Assembly (NCBI GenBank): GCA_016793415.1
Contig: JAEUMC010000632.1
Span: forward strand, 1-7,029
DNA: 7,029 bases
Origin: Devosia sp.
GTDB lineage: Bacteria > Pseudomonadota > Alphaproteobacteria > Rhizobiales > Devosiaceae
Direction: 5' to 3'
A program made the translations under genes and the position numbers. The notes under the pieces were generated by a model, which saw nothing but the letters and a program-made list of their open reading frames with translations, ran no database searches and was not told the origin of the DNA. This document shows, one piece after another, positions 1-6,988 of this stretch (its first letter is position 1; every line of letters starts with the position of its first letter).

Positions 1-961
1 CGACTACCAGACCGATGCCGTCATCCGTTACCAGGCCTTCGCCGACTACTGGCGCGGCAAGGTGGCGATCGACGACCTGATCTTCGCCATCACCACCGAC
101 CCGGCTGTGCGCGCGCAGAAGCTGAAGGCCGGCGAGTGCGATATCATGTCGTATCCCGCTCCGGCTGACATCGAAGGCCTGAAGGCCGACGCCAACCTGC
201 AGGTCATGGAGCAGGAAGGCCTGAACATCGGCTACATGTCCTACAACACCACCGTCGCTCCGATGGATAACGTGAACGTCCGCAAGGCGCTCTCGATGGC
301 CATCAACAAGCAGGCGCTGGTCGATGCGGTCTACCAGGGTGCTGGCCAGGCGGCCAAGAACCTGATCCCGCCGACCATGTGGTCCTATGACGACAAGATC
401 GTCGATACCGCCTACGATCCGGAAGGGGCCAAGAAGCTCCTCGCCGACGCAGGCGTCTCGAACCTGACCCTCGACCTCTGGGCCATGCCGGTCAGCCGTC
501 CGTACAACCCGAACGCGCAGCGCGCCGCCGAAATGATCCAGGCCGACTGGGCCGCGGTCGGCGTCACGGCCAACATCGTCACCTACGAGTGGACCGAATA
601 CCGCGAGCGCGGCAAGCAGAAGGACCGCCCGGGTGCGTTCCAGATCGGCTGGACCGGCGACAACGGTGATCCGGACAACTTCTTTGCGACGCTGTTCTCC
701 TGCTCGGCCATTGGCGTGTCCAACTACTCGAGCTGGTGCAACGACGACTTCGAGAAGGCCATCCAGGACGCCAAGAAGGTCTCCGACCAGGCTGAGCGTA
801 CCGCGCTCTACACCAAGGCCCAGGAAATCTTCAAAGCTGAAGAGCCGGCCCTGACCATGGCGCACTCGAAGGTCTTCATGCCGATGAACAAGCGCGTCCA
901 GGGCTACACCATGGATCCGCTCGGGATTCACCGCTTCGACAATGTCGACGTGACCGAATAA
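1..961 (+). CDS. dppA: Periplasmic dipeptide-binding protein DppA, 5'-truncated by window edge
   Basis: This is the substrate-binding subunit (solute-binding protein family 5) of a dipeptide importer. It captures peptides in the periplasm and delivers them to DppBC. The open frame runs in from the left edge with its first full codon at base 2, so the 319 visible residues are the C-terminal ~60% of a ~530-residue protein; the signal peptide and start are outside. Compared from memory with E. coli DppA, similarity is continuous to the stop. The arginine that binds the peptide carboxylate (E. coli Arg355, in RPYNPN, bases 497-499) and the aspartate that binds its free amino group (Asp408, in GWTGDNGDPDN, bases 659-661) are both present. 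So are the cysteines matching the 422/435 disulfide (bases 701-703 and 737-739; spacing one residue shorter) and the cysteine matching Cys234 (AGECDIM). This supports dipeptide rather than oligopeptide specificity. Some relatives also bind haem or 5-aminolevulinate, which cannot be judged here. Confidence 0.95.
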   Translation, partial: DYQTDAVIRYQAFADYWRGKVAIDDLIFAITTDPAVRAQKLKAGECDIMSYPAPADIEGLKADANLQVMEQEGLNIGYMSYNTTVAPMDNVNVRKALSMAINKQALVDAVYQGAGQAAKNLIPPTMWSYDDKIVDTAYDPEGAKKLLADAGVSNLTLDLWAMPVSRPYNPNAQRAAEMIQADWAAVGVTANIVTYEWTEYRERGKQKDRPGAFQIGWTGDNGDPDNFFATLFSCSAIGVSNYSSWCNDDFEKAIQDAKKVSDQAERTALYTKAQEIFKAEEPALTMAHSKVFMPMNKRVQGYTMDPLGIHRFDNVDVTE

Positions 962-974
962 TTAGAGATAGAGT

Positions 975-1010
975 TCGAGGGGCGGCGCCAGCACCGGCGC
1001 CGCCCCTTGG
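975..1010 (+). promoter_or_regulatory. Strong GC-rich stem-loop between dppA and dppB
   Basis: Bases 979-989 (GGGGCGGCGCC) pair perfectly with 996-1006 (GGCGCCGCCCC) around a six-base loop, AGCACC. The stem extends with A978-T1007 and then with G-T, C-G and T-G pairs, down to 975/1010. It starts 14 bases after the dppA stop and ends 8 bases before the dppB ATG. There is no run of T after it, only TTGG, so it is not a standard intrinsic terminator. In binding-protein-dependent importers, hairpins at this position commonly stabilise the upstream mRNA end or partly stop transcription, giving an excess of binding protein. That role is inferred here from position and structure. Confidence 0.8.
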
Positions 1011-1018
1011 CGTACCCA

Positions 1019-2026
1019 ATGCTGCGATTCATCCTTCAGAAACTCGCCCTGATCGTGCCGACCGTTATCGGCATCACGATCGCGTCGTTTGCCTTCATCC
1101 GCCTGCTTCCCGGCGACCCCATCCTTGCGATGGCCGGCCAGCACGGCGTCACCCCCGAACGCTACGAGATCCTGAAGGAACAGTTCGGCTACAACCTGCC
1201 GATCTGGCAGCAGTACTTCAATTACGTCGCCGGCATCCTGCAGGGTAATTTCGGCGTCTCGCTGGCCACCAAGCGGCCGGTGATCGAAGAGTTCATGACC
1301 CTGTTCCCCGCGACCGTCGAGCTGGCGCTGTTCGCCATGCTGATTGCCGTGGCGCTCGGCATCCCCGCCGGCATCTTCGCCGCCATCAAGCGCGGCTCGT
1401 GGTTCGACCAGATCACCATGGGCGTGGCGCTCACCGGCTATTCGATGCCGATCTTCTGGTGGGGCCTGCTCCTCATCATCTTCTTTTCCGGCTATCTCGG
1501 CTGGACCCCGGTCTCTGGCCGCATCGCGCTCAACTTCTTCTTCCCGCGCGTCACCGGCTTCATGCTGATCGACAGCCTCATCGCCGGCAAGCCCGATGCG
1601 TTCGTGTCGGCACTACGGCACCTGATCCTGCCGGCCATCGTGCTCGGCACCATCCCGCTTGCCGTCATCGCGCGGCAGACCCGTTCCGCCATGCTCGAAG
1701 TGCTGGGCGAGGACTATGTCCGCACCGCCCGGGCCAAGGGGCTCGAGCCCAATCGGGTGGTCGGCGTCCATGCCTTCCGCAACGCCCTGATCCCTGTGGT
1801 CACCACCATCGGCCTGCAGGTCGGGCTGCTGATGGCGGGCGCCATTCTCACCGAGACGATCTTTTCCTGGCCGGGCATCGGCAAATGGATGATCGACTCG
1901 ATTTCCAAGCGTGACTACGTCTCGGTGCAGTCGGGGCTGCTGCTCATCGCGTTGATCGTCATGGCGGTGAACCTCATCGTCGACATCCTCTACGCCGTCA
2001 TCAATCCGCGCATCAGGGTGCAGTGA
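1019..2026 (+). CDS. dppB: Dipeptide ABC transporter permease DppB
   Basis: This is an inner-membrane permease subunit that pairs with DppC to form the peptide channel. The product is 335 residues, close to the 339 of E. coli DppB, and is recognisably similar throughout. Examples are the start MLRFILQKL against MLQFILRRL, then RLLPGDP, LTGYSMPIFWWG, LPAIVLGTIPLAVI, TETIFSWPG and the end VNPRIR-type motif (here INPRIR). The first membrane helix is at about residues 9-29. The cytoplasmic EAA loop that docks on an ATPase begins near residue 231 (EDYVRTARAKG). I chose ATG 1019 because it matches the E. coli N terminus; an in-frame TTG at 1007 lies in the base of the hairpin and would add four residues. 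There is no convincing Shine-Dalgarno sequence before the ATG, and the preceding hairpin may limit translation. The stop overlaps the dppC start by one base. Confidence 0.95.
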   Translation: MLRFILQKLALIVPTVIGITIASFAFIRLLPGDPILAMAGQHGVTPERYEILKEQFGYNLPIWQQYFNYVAGILQGNFGVSLATKRPVIEEFMTLFPATVELALFAMLIAVALGIPAGIFAAIKRGSWFDQITMGVALTGYSMPIFWWGLLLIIFFSGYLGWTPVSGRIALNFFFPRVTGFMLIDSLIAGKPDAFVSALRHLILPAIVLGTIPLAVIARQTRSAMLEVLGEDYVRTARAKGLEPNRVVGVHAFRNALIPVVTTIGLQVGLLMAGAILTETIFSWPGIGKWMIDSISKRDYVSVQSGLLLIALIVMAVNLIVDILYAVINPRIRVQ

Positions 2027-2934
2027 TGGCCGCAGAAACCACCACCACGACAAGTTCAGCCGCTCCGGGCCGCTTCAGCGGCCTGCGCGAGTTCTGGTAC
2101 TATTTCTCGATGAACCACGGCGCCGTGCTCGGCCTTACCGTGTTTCTGCTGCTGATCCTCGTGGCGATCTTCGCTCCGGTGCTGGCGCCGTTCTCGCCCG
2201 ATCAGCAGTTCCGCGAGTTCATCCGCATGGCGCCGCCCTGGGCCGGCGGTACGCAGCCGCAATTCTTCCTCGGTACCGACGAGGTCGGCCGCGACATCCT
2301 CTCGCGCCTGATCCACGGCTCGCGCTATTCGCTGATGATCGGCTTCATCGTCGTCACCGGCGCGCTGATCGTCGGCGTCACGCTCGGCCTCATCGCCGGT
2401 TACTTCCGCGGCTGGGTCGATGCGCTGATCATGCGCATCATGGACATCATTCTCGCCTTCCCCTCGCTGCTTCTGGCGCTGGTGCTGGTGGCGATCCTCG
2501 GGCCCGGCCTGTTCAACGCCATGCTGGCCATTGCGCTGGTGCTGCAGCCGCATTTCGCCCGCCTGACCCGCGCCGCGGTGCTGAGCGAGAAGAGCCGCGA
2601 ATACGTCACCTCGGCCAAGGTGGCCGGCGCCAGCCATATCCGACTGATGTTCGTCACCATTCTCCCCAACTGCCTCGGGCCGCTGATCGTCCAGGCAACG
2701 CTGAGCTTTTCCAATGCCATCCTAGAGGCCGCGGCGCTCGGCTTCCTCGGCATGGGCGCCCAGCCGCCGACGCCGGAATGGGGCACCATGCTGGCCCGCG
2801 CCCGCGAGTTCATCACCAGCGCCTGGTGGATCGTCACCATGCCAGGCCTCGCCATCCTGATCACCGTGCTTGCCATCAACCTTGTCGGCGACGGGCTGCG
2901 CGATGCGCTCGATCCCAAGCTCAAGCGGAGCTGA
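2026..2934 (+). CDS. dppC: Dipeptide ABC transporter permease DppC
   Basis: This is the second inner-membrane permease subunit, the partner of DppB. The product is 302 residues (E. coli DppC is 300). Family hallmarks are FLGTDEVGRDILSRL at residues 81-95, the EAA loop starting near residue 192 (EYVTSAKVAGA) with the downstream ILPN, and the near-invariant stretch ALGFLGMGAQPPTPEWGTML. The C terminus GDGLRDALDPKLK also matches E. coli. The N-terminal tail is cytoplasmic, with a threonine-rich run (TTTTT at residues 5-9), and the first membrane helix is at about residues 33-54. ATG 2026 overlaps the dppB stop as TGATG and has AGGG at 2015-2018, seven bases upstream; GTG 2023 would add one residue. 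The overlap suggests translational coupling to dppB. Confidence 0.96.
   Translation: MAAETTTTTSSAAPGRFSGLREFWYYFSMNHGAVLGLTVFLLLILVAIFAPVLAPFSPDQQFREFIRMAPPWAGGTQPQFFLGTDEVGRDILSRLIHGSRYSLMIGFIVVTGALIVGVTLGLIAGYFRGWVDALIMRIMDIILAFPSLLLALVLVAILGPGLFNAMLAIALVLQPHFARLTRAAVLSEKSREYVTSAKVAGASHIRLMFVTILPNCLGPLIVQATLSFSNAILEAAALGFLGMGAQPPTPEWGTMLARAREFITSAWWIVTMPGLAILITVLAINLVGDGLRDALDPKLKRS
2927..2930 (+). promoter_or_regulatory. Ribosome binding site of dppD, fixes its start
   Basis: GGAG ends eight bases before ATG 2939 and lies within the last codons of dppC. The reading frame of dppD stays open upstream to an ATG at 2870. The extra 23 residues from there (PSTLSATGCAM and onward) look like no ABC ATPase and would overlap dppC deeply. 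The site, together with the natural protein start [13 protein letters not shown], places the true start at 2939. Confidence 0.75.
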
Positions 2935-2938
2935 GGCG

Positions 2939-3775
2939 ATGCACCTGCTCGAAGTCAAAAACCTCACCGTCAGCTTCGATACCTCGGTCGGCGTGTTCAA
3001 CGCCGTCAAAGGCATCGACATCCATGTGGATGCGCGCGAGGTCCTCGCCATCGTCGGCGAATCCGGTTCCGGCAAGTCGGTGGCGATGCTCGCCGTGATG
3101 GGCTTGTTGCCGCCCACCGCCCATGTCAGCGCCGACAAGATGATGTTCGACGGCAAGGACCTGCTCGCCATGTCGCCGGCCGACCGCCGCAAGATCATCG
3201 GCAAGGACGTCGCCATGATCTTTCAGGAGCCGATGACCAGCCTCAACCCCTGCTTCACGGTAGGTTTCCAGATCGAGGAAGTGCTGCGCTTCCACCTGGG
3301 TATGGGCAAGGCCCAGCGCCGCGCCCGCGCCATCGAACTGCTCGACCAGGTCGGCATCCCCAACCCGGCGGAGCGGCTCAAATCCTACCCGCACCAGATG
3401 TCGGGCGGCCAGAACCAGCGCGTCATGATCGCCATGGCCATCGCCTGCAACCCCAAGCTGCTGATCGCCGACGAGCCGACCACGGCGCTCGACGTCACCA
3501 TCCAGAAGCAGATCCTCGATCTGCTGGTGCGGCTGCAGGCCGAGCACGGCATGGGCCTGATCATGATCACCCACAATATCGGCGTCGTCGCCGAGACCGC
3601 CGACCGCGTGGTGGTGCAGTACAAAGGGCGCAAGATGGAGGAGGCGGGCGTGCTCGAACTCTTCACCGCGCCCAAGAGCAACTACACCCGGGCGCTGCTG
3701 GCGGCGCTGCCCGACAACGCCACCGGTGACCGCCTGCCCACCATTACCGGGGCCAATTTCGAGGAGGCCGTGTGA
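2939..3775 (+). CDS. dppD: Dipeptide ABC transporter ATP-binding protein DppD
   Basis: This cytoplasmic ATPase powers the importer together with DppF. The product is 278 residues. The visible motifs are Walker A GESGSGKS (40-47), Q-loop Gln96 in [11 protein letters not shown], signature SGGQ (155-158), Walker B with catalytic Glu179 (LLIADEP), D-loop Asp185 and H-loop His212. All residues needed for ATP hydrolysis are therefore present. Two small deviations are Asn159 after the signature (SGGQNQR) and Asn213 where Asp usually follows the histidine (THN for THD). The E. coli protein is 327 residues with a C-terminal cysteine-rich segment. Here the protein stops soon after [12 protein letters not shown], with GDRLPTI near the end, and has no such cysteines. 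Assignment to DppD rather than OppD or another peptide or nickel importer rests on the adjacent dppABC. It starts four bases after dppC, and its stop overlaps dppF by one base. Confidence 0.93.
   Translation: MHLLEVKNLTVSFDTSVGVFNAVKGIDIHVDAREVLAIVGESGSGKSVAMLAVMGLLPPTAHVSADKMMFDGKDLLAMSPADRRKIIGKDVAMIFQEPMTSLNPCFTVGFQIEEVLRFHLGMGKAQRRARAIELLDQVGIPNPAERLKSYPHQMSGGQNQRVMIAMAIACNPKLLIADEPTTALDVTIQKQILDLLVRLQAEHGMGLIMITHNIGVVAETADRVVVQYKGRKMEEAGVLELFTAPKSNYTRALLAALPDNATGDRLPTITGANFEEAV
3761..3767 (+). promoter_or_regulatory. Strong ribosome binding site of dppF
   Basis: GAGGAGG lies in the last codons of dppD, seven bases before ATG 3775. It is the best Shine-Dalgarno match seen in the operon. 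Its spacing favours ATG 3775 over the GTG at 3772, which would leave only four bases. It may let dppF be translated somewhat independently of coupling from dppD. Confidence 0.8.
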
Positions 3776-4611
3776 TGTCGACCGTCCTCGAAGCCAGGAA
3801 CCTCGTTCGCGACTACCATATCGGCGGCACCCTGTTCGGTGGCGGCCGCACCGTGCATGCAGTCAAGGGCGTCAGCTTCAAGCTGGAACAGGGCAAGACC
3901 CTCGCCATTGTCGGTGAGTCCGGCTCGGGCAAGTCGACGCTTGCCCGCATCCTCACGCTGATCGACCGGCAGACCGATGGTGAACTGCTGATCGATGGCG
4001 AGACCATCGACATCAAGAAGACCGGCGTCACCGCCGCCATGCGCCGCAAGGTGCAGATCGTCTTCCAGAACCCCTATGGTTCGCTCAATCCGCGCCAGAA
4101 GATCGGCAACGTGCTGATGGAGCCTTTGCTGCTCAACACCGACATGTCGCCGGCCGAGCGCCGCGACCGGGCGCTGGACATGCTGGTGAAGGTCGGGCTG
4201 CAGCCTGAGCACTTCAACCGCTATCCGCATATGTTCTCTGGCGGCCAGCGCCAGCGCATCGCCATCGCGCGCGCCATCATCCTGAAGCCTTCGCTGCTGG
4301 TGCTGGACGAGCCGGTTTCGGCGCTCGACCTGTCGGTGCAGGCGCAGATCCTCAACCTGCTCGCCGACCTGCAGGACGAGTTCGGGCTCACCTATGTGTT
4401 CATCAGCCACGACCTGAGTGTGGTCAAATACATCGCCGACGAGGTGATGGTGATGTACCTGGGCGAGGCGGTCGAGCAGGGGACGCGCGACAAGGTGTTC
4501 TCCAACCCCGAGCATCCCTATACGCGCTCGCTGTTCGCCGCGACGCCGCGCGCCGATGTCGAGAGCATCAAGGCCCGGCTGGCAAAGAAGGCAGCTCTGG
4601 CGACCGCCTGA
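3775..4611 (+). CDS. dppF: Dipeptide ABC transporter ATP-binding protein DppF
   Basis: This is the second ATPase of the importer, forming the nucleotide-binding pair with DppD on the cytoplasmic face. The product is 278 residues, the same length as DppD. Its motifs are Walker A GESGSGKS (47-54), Q-loop Gln98 (VFQNPYGSLNPR, the classic DppF/OppF form), signature SGGQRQR (155-161), Walker B and Glu179 (LLVLDEP), D-loop Asp185 and H-loop His212 (ISHD). The N-terminal insert IGGTLFGGGRTVHAVKGVSF is typical of the F-type subunit. E. coli DppF is 334 residues with a C-terminal cysteine-rich segment. This one ends with a lysine/alanine-rich tail (ARLAKKAALATA) after HPYTRSLFAATPRAD. I recall similar short forms in other Hyphomicrobiales, so this is probably normal for the lineage rather than a truncation. 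It is the last gene of the dpp operon in this window. Confidence 0.93.
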   Translation: MSTVLEARNLVRDYHIGGTLFGGGRTVHAVKGVSFKLEQGKTLAIVGESGSGKSTLARILTLIDRQTDGELLIDGETIDIKKTGVTAAMRRKVQIVFQNPYGSLNPRQKIGNVLMEPLLLNTDMSPAERRDRALDMLVKVGLQPEHFNRYPHMFSGGQRQRIAIARAIILKPSLLVLDEPVSALDLSVQAQILNLLADLQDEFGLTYVFISHDLSVVKYIADEVMVMYLGEAVEQGTRDKVFSNPEHPYTRSLFAATPRADVESIKARLAKKAALATA

Positions 4612-4624
4612 TCTGCCTCACACT

Positions 4625-4639
4625 TTAAGCCGGTGTTAA
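4625..4639 (+). promoter_or_regulatory. Putative CtrA-binding site (TTAA-N7-TTAA)
   Basis: The sequence is TTAA, seven bases (GCCGGTG), TTAA, then G. The alphaproteobacterial cell-cycle regulator CtrA binds TTAA-N7-TTAAC, so only the final C differs. The site starts 14 bases after the dppF stop and ends 48 bases before the TTG start of the cyclic di-GMP gene, a suitable place for promoter control of that gene. By eye I saw no other TTAA in the window, so two copies at exactly this spacing are unlikely by chance at this GC content. Binding, and whether it activates or represses, are inferred. I could not define a convincing -10 element downstream. Confidence 0.6.
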
Positions 4640-4687
4640 GCGGCGGCCCGTAGCCTTCGGCGATGCTTCCCACGCCGGTGTCTCTAC

Positions 4688-6913
4688 TTGCCCAAAGCTG
4701 CCAAAAGGACGTCGGCTCCGGCCGCTAACGCCCGCAGTGCGCGCAAGCCGGCGCGTCGATCGGCATTGCTGAACTTCACGTTCTGGATCGCCTTGCCGGC
4801 GGTTGCCGTCTATTTCGGCGTCTGTGCCCTGGTGTTCGTCGCCATGCACCTGATGAGCGCCGAGATGAACGCCATCGATTCCGATCGCGGCAAGAGTGCT
4901 ATCGCCGCCGCGGTGGAGTCGCTCGTGGTTGGCCTCGCCGAGAGCACCGCCGACGAGGCGACCTGGACCGAGGCCTATATCAACACCTACATCGAACCCA
5001 ATCCGGCCTGGCTCGACTCTGCCTGGGGGGCGACCGCCCGCATCTCCGATACCTATGACACCGCCATCCTCACCGATGTGAACGGCAACATCATCTTCGG
5101 CGAAACCAGCCGTGGACCGGTGACCGGGGCGCTTGCCGACCTGTTCAGCGGCGTGCCGCAACTGCTCGAGCGCCTCGAGGCGGGCATCGCCAAGGCCGGC
5201 GATGATGCGACCGTCTCGCACCTGTCGCGCAATGAGCGCGGCGCCGCGGCGCTTGCCGGGGCGGTGGTGCACGGCAGTTCCGGCCAGGCCAGCATCCCCC
5301 GGGAGCAACGTCGGGTGCTCTGGCTTGCCCGCCAGCTTGACGATGTCATGCTGCGCGACGTCGCCACCCGCTTCCAGCTGCCACTGCCGCGGCTCGTCGA
5401 GGTGCCCAAACCCGACCACGACTCGATGGCGCTCACCGACGCGGCGGGAGCCGCCATCGCCACCATCGACTGGCCGCCGCGCCGCCCGGGCGACCCGGCC
5501 TTCGCCCATACCGCGACCGTCGCCGTACTGGTGATGCTGGTCATCGGCGTCCTGATCTTCGTCGTCCTCGCCGCCTTTCGCCACTCGATCAAGCTCAGGA
5601 CCGCTTCGGAAGAGCGCGACTGGTACAACGCCCGCTATGACGGCACCACCGGCCTGCTCAGCCGCTTCGGTCTCGAGGAGCATATCGCCCGATCGGTCCC
5701 CAGGAAGCGCGGCGAGCTTCCCGTGGCGGTCAGCCAGATCAATGTCGACGGGTTGCAGGATGTCGTCGGGCTTTACGGTCGCGAGGCCGCCAACGAGTTG
5801 TTGATCGCGCTGGCCGAGCGCTTCGAGGCGATCGTCGACGGGCAGGCGGTGCTCGCTCGCACCGGTCCGACCGAACTGTCCTTGGCCAGGCTCGGCGACG
5901 ACGCCGCCGACAAGGTCCGCAGCTTCTCCGAACGCATCCTGGCCGGTGCCGGTGATCCGGTGCCGGTCGGCAACCTCAAGCTCAAGGTCGGGCTGAGTAT
6001 CGGCATCGCCGATGCTCCGACGCGCCGTGACAACGTTGGCGATCTGCTGCGCATGGCTGAGACCGCCGTGGCGCGCGCGCGAGAGACCGGCGGCAACCAC
6101 ACCGTGGCCTATGATCCCGCCATCGAGGACGAGCGCCGCCGTCGCATCGAGCTGCAGGCCGATATTCGTCGCGGGCTCGAAGCCGGCGAGTTCGATCTCG
6201 AGTACCAGCCGATCATCGATTTCCGCACCCAGGCGATCCTCGGCGTCGAGGCGCTGATGCGCTGGAACCGCCGCGCCGCCGGCCCGATGGGGCCCGGCGA
6301 GTTCATACCCGCGGCCGAGGCTTCGGGGCTGATCGACGACCTCGGCATGTTCGCGCTGCGCCGTGCCATCGAGGAGATCGGGCCGCTGGGCGAACTCAAG
6401 ATCTCGGTCAACGTTTCGCCGGCGCAGCTGCGCAACCCGACTTTGCCGCAGACCGTCTTCTCGACTCTCGATGAATGGGGTGTCGCCGCCGGCCGGCTGC
6501 AACTCGAGGTGACCGAGTCCTTCCTCGTTTCGCATCCGGATCGCGCCATCCGGCTGATCGAGCAGTTGCGCCAGTCGGGCATCATCATCGCGCTCGACGA
6601 TTTCGGCACCGGCTATTCCTCGATCGGCTATTTGAAGCAGTTCCAGTTCGATCGGGTGAAGCTCGATCGCTCGCTGGTCGCCGACATCGACAGCGATCCC
6701 GTACAGGCGGCCTTGGTCGAATCCACCATGATCTACGCCTTCGCCATGGGTCTCGCGGTCACCGCCGAGGGCGTCGAACGGCGCGAAGAGGCGGCGCTCC
6801 TGTCACGCCTCGGCTGTCGCGAATTCCAGGGTTACCTGTTCGCCCGCCCGCTGCGGCTCGCGCAACTCGAGCGATTGTTGCAGGGCGAACAGGCTTTGCG
6901 CGAGGCGAGCTGA
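4688..6913 (+). CDS. Membrane-bound CHASE4-GGDEF-EAL protein, predicted cyclic di-GMP phosphodiesterase
   Basis: The 741-residue protein has a basic N-terminal tail (1-26), membrane helix 1 (~27-52), a periplasmic sensor (~53-273), helix 2 (~276-297), a short linker without an evident HAMP domain, a GGDEF domain (~310-475) and an EAL domain (~486-730). The periplasmic part resembles CHASE4, with DEATWTEAYINTYIE from residue 89 and later ILTDVNGNIIFGE. The GGDEF motif is GPTEL (393-397), the metal/GTP segment reads NVDGLQDVVG (352-361), and no RxxD inhibitory site precedes it, so cyclase activity is unlikely. The EAL domain keeps EALMRW (Glu521), Asn575 in VNVSP, Glu610 in EVTES, DDFGTGYSS (Asp637/Asp638), Lys658 in VKLD, AEGVE (Glu694, Glu697) and Gln714 in FQGYLF. 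It should therefore hydrolyse cyclic di-GMP to pGpG. The ligand is unknown. TTG 4688 is the only start candidate between an in-frame stop at 4637-4639 and helix 1, apart from TTG 4766 near the start of that helix. Shine-Dalgarno support is weak for both. Confidence 0.9.
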   Translation: MPKAAKRTSAPAANARSARKPARRSALLNFTFWIALPAVAVYFGVCALVFVAMHLMSAEMNAIDSDRGKSAIAAAVESLVVGLAESTADEATWTEAYINTYIEPNPAWLDSAWGATARISDTYDTAILTDVNGNIIFGETSRGPVTGALADLFSGVPQLLERLEAGIAKAGDDATVSHLSRNERGAAALAGAVVHGSSGQASIPREQRRVLWLARQLDDVMLRDVATRFQLPLPRLVEVPKPDHDSMALTDAAGAAIATIDWPPRRPGDPAFAHTATVAVLVMLVIGVLIFVVLAAFRHSIKLRTASEERDWYNARYDGTTGLLSRFGLEEHIARSVPRKRGELPVAVSQINVDGLQDVVGLYGREAANELLIALAERFEAIVDGQAVLARTGPTELSLARLGDDAADKVRSFSERILAGAGDPVPVGNLKLKVGLSIGIADAPTRRDNVGDLLRMAETAVARARETGGNHTVAYDPAIEDERRRRIELQADIRRGLEAGEFDLEYQPIIDFRTQAILGVEALMRWNRRAAGPMGPGEFIPAAEASGLIDDLGMFALRRAIEEIGPLGELKISVNVSPAQLRNPTLPQTVFSTLDEWGVAAGRLQLEVTESFLVSHPDRAIRLIEQLRQSGIIIALDDFGTGYSSIGYLKQFQFDRVKLDRSLVADIDSDPVQAALVESTMIYAFAMGLAVTAEGVERREEAALLSRLGCREFQGYLFARPLRLAQLERLLQGEQALREAS

Positions 6914-6965
6914 GCCAAATACTAGCCGACCTCCGCCGCCAGTGGCTGTGGACCCCCACCCTTGA

Positions 6966-6988
6966 TCCCTCCCCGCAAGGGGGAGGGA
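6966..6988. repeat. C/G-rich intergenic palindrome (short hairpin)
   Basis: Bases 6966-6974 (TCCCTCCCC) pair perfectly with 6980-6988 (GGGGAGGGA) across the loop GCAAG. The element lies 52 bases after the stop of the cyclic di-GMP gene, in a 116-base stretch (6914-7029) with no gene. I recall this CCCTCCCC-GCAAG-GGGGAGGG form as a frequent intergenic repeat in alphaproteobacterial genomes; that is memory, not a search. No T-run follows, so simple intrinsic termination is doubtful, though the hairpin could protect an mRNA 3' end. Confidence 0.75.

Noticed and set aside
1007..1018. TTG 1007 as the dppB start
   Set aside because: It lies in the base of the hairpin and adds four residues; ATG 1019 matches the N terminus of E. 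coli DppB.
1399..1914. Plus-strand open frame of 171 codons inside dppB
   Set aside because: It is an out-of-phase reading of dppB, rich in Arg, His, Pro and Ala, with no motif and no ribosome binding site.
2870..2938. Longer N terminus for DppD from ATG 2870
   Set aside because: It would overlap dppC by over 60 bases and add residues unlike the family. ATG 2939 has GGAG at good spacing and gives the usual ATPase N terminus.
3682..4515. Minus-strand open frame of 277 codons opposite dppF
   Set aside because: Its His, Leu, Val and Asp-rich translation is the mirror of dppF codon usage, while the + strand has complete ABC ATPase motifs.
4629..4681. Direct repeat GCCGGTGT at 4629-4636 and 4674-4681
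   Set aside because: Eight bases of common GC-rich sequence; the first copy overlaps the CtrA spacer and there is no further pattern.
4612..4687. Intrinsic terminator after dppF
   Set aside because: Only weak four-base stems (GCCG/CGGC) are present and no T-run follows.
4625..6535. Very long open frame on the minus strand (636 codons)
   Set aside because: It is antisense to the CHASE4-GGDEF-EAL gene. Its translation is low-complexity, rich in Gly, Arg, Asp and Ala, with no recognisable motif, as expected opposite GC-rich codons.
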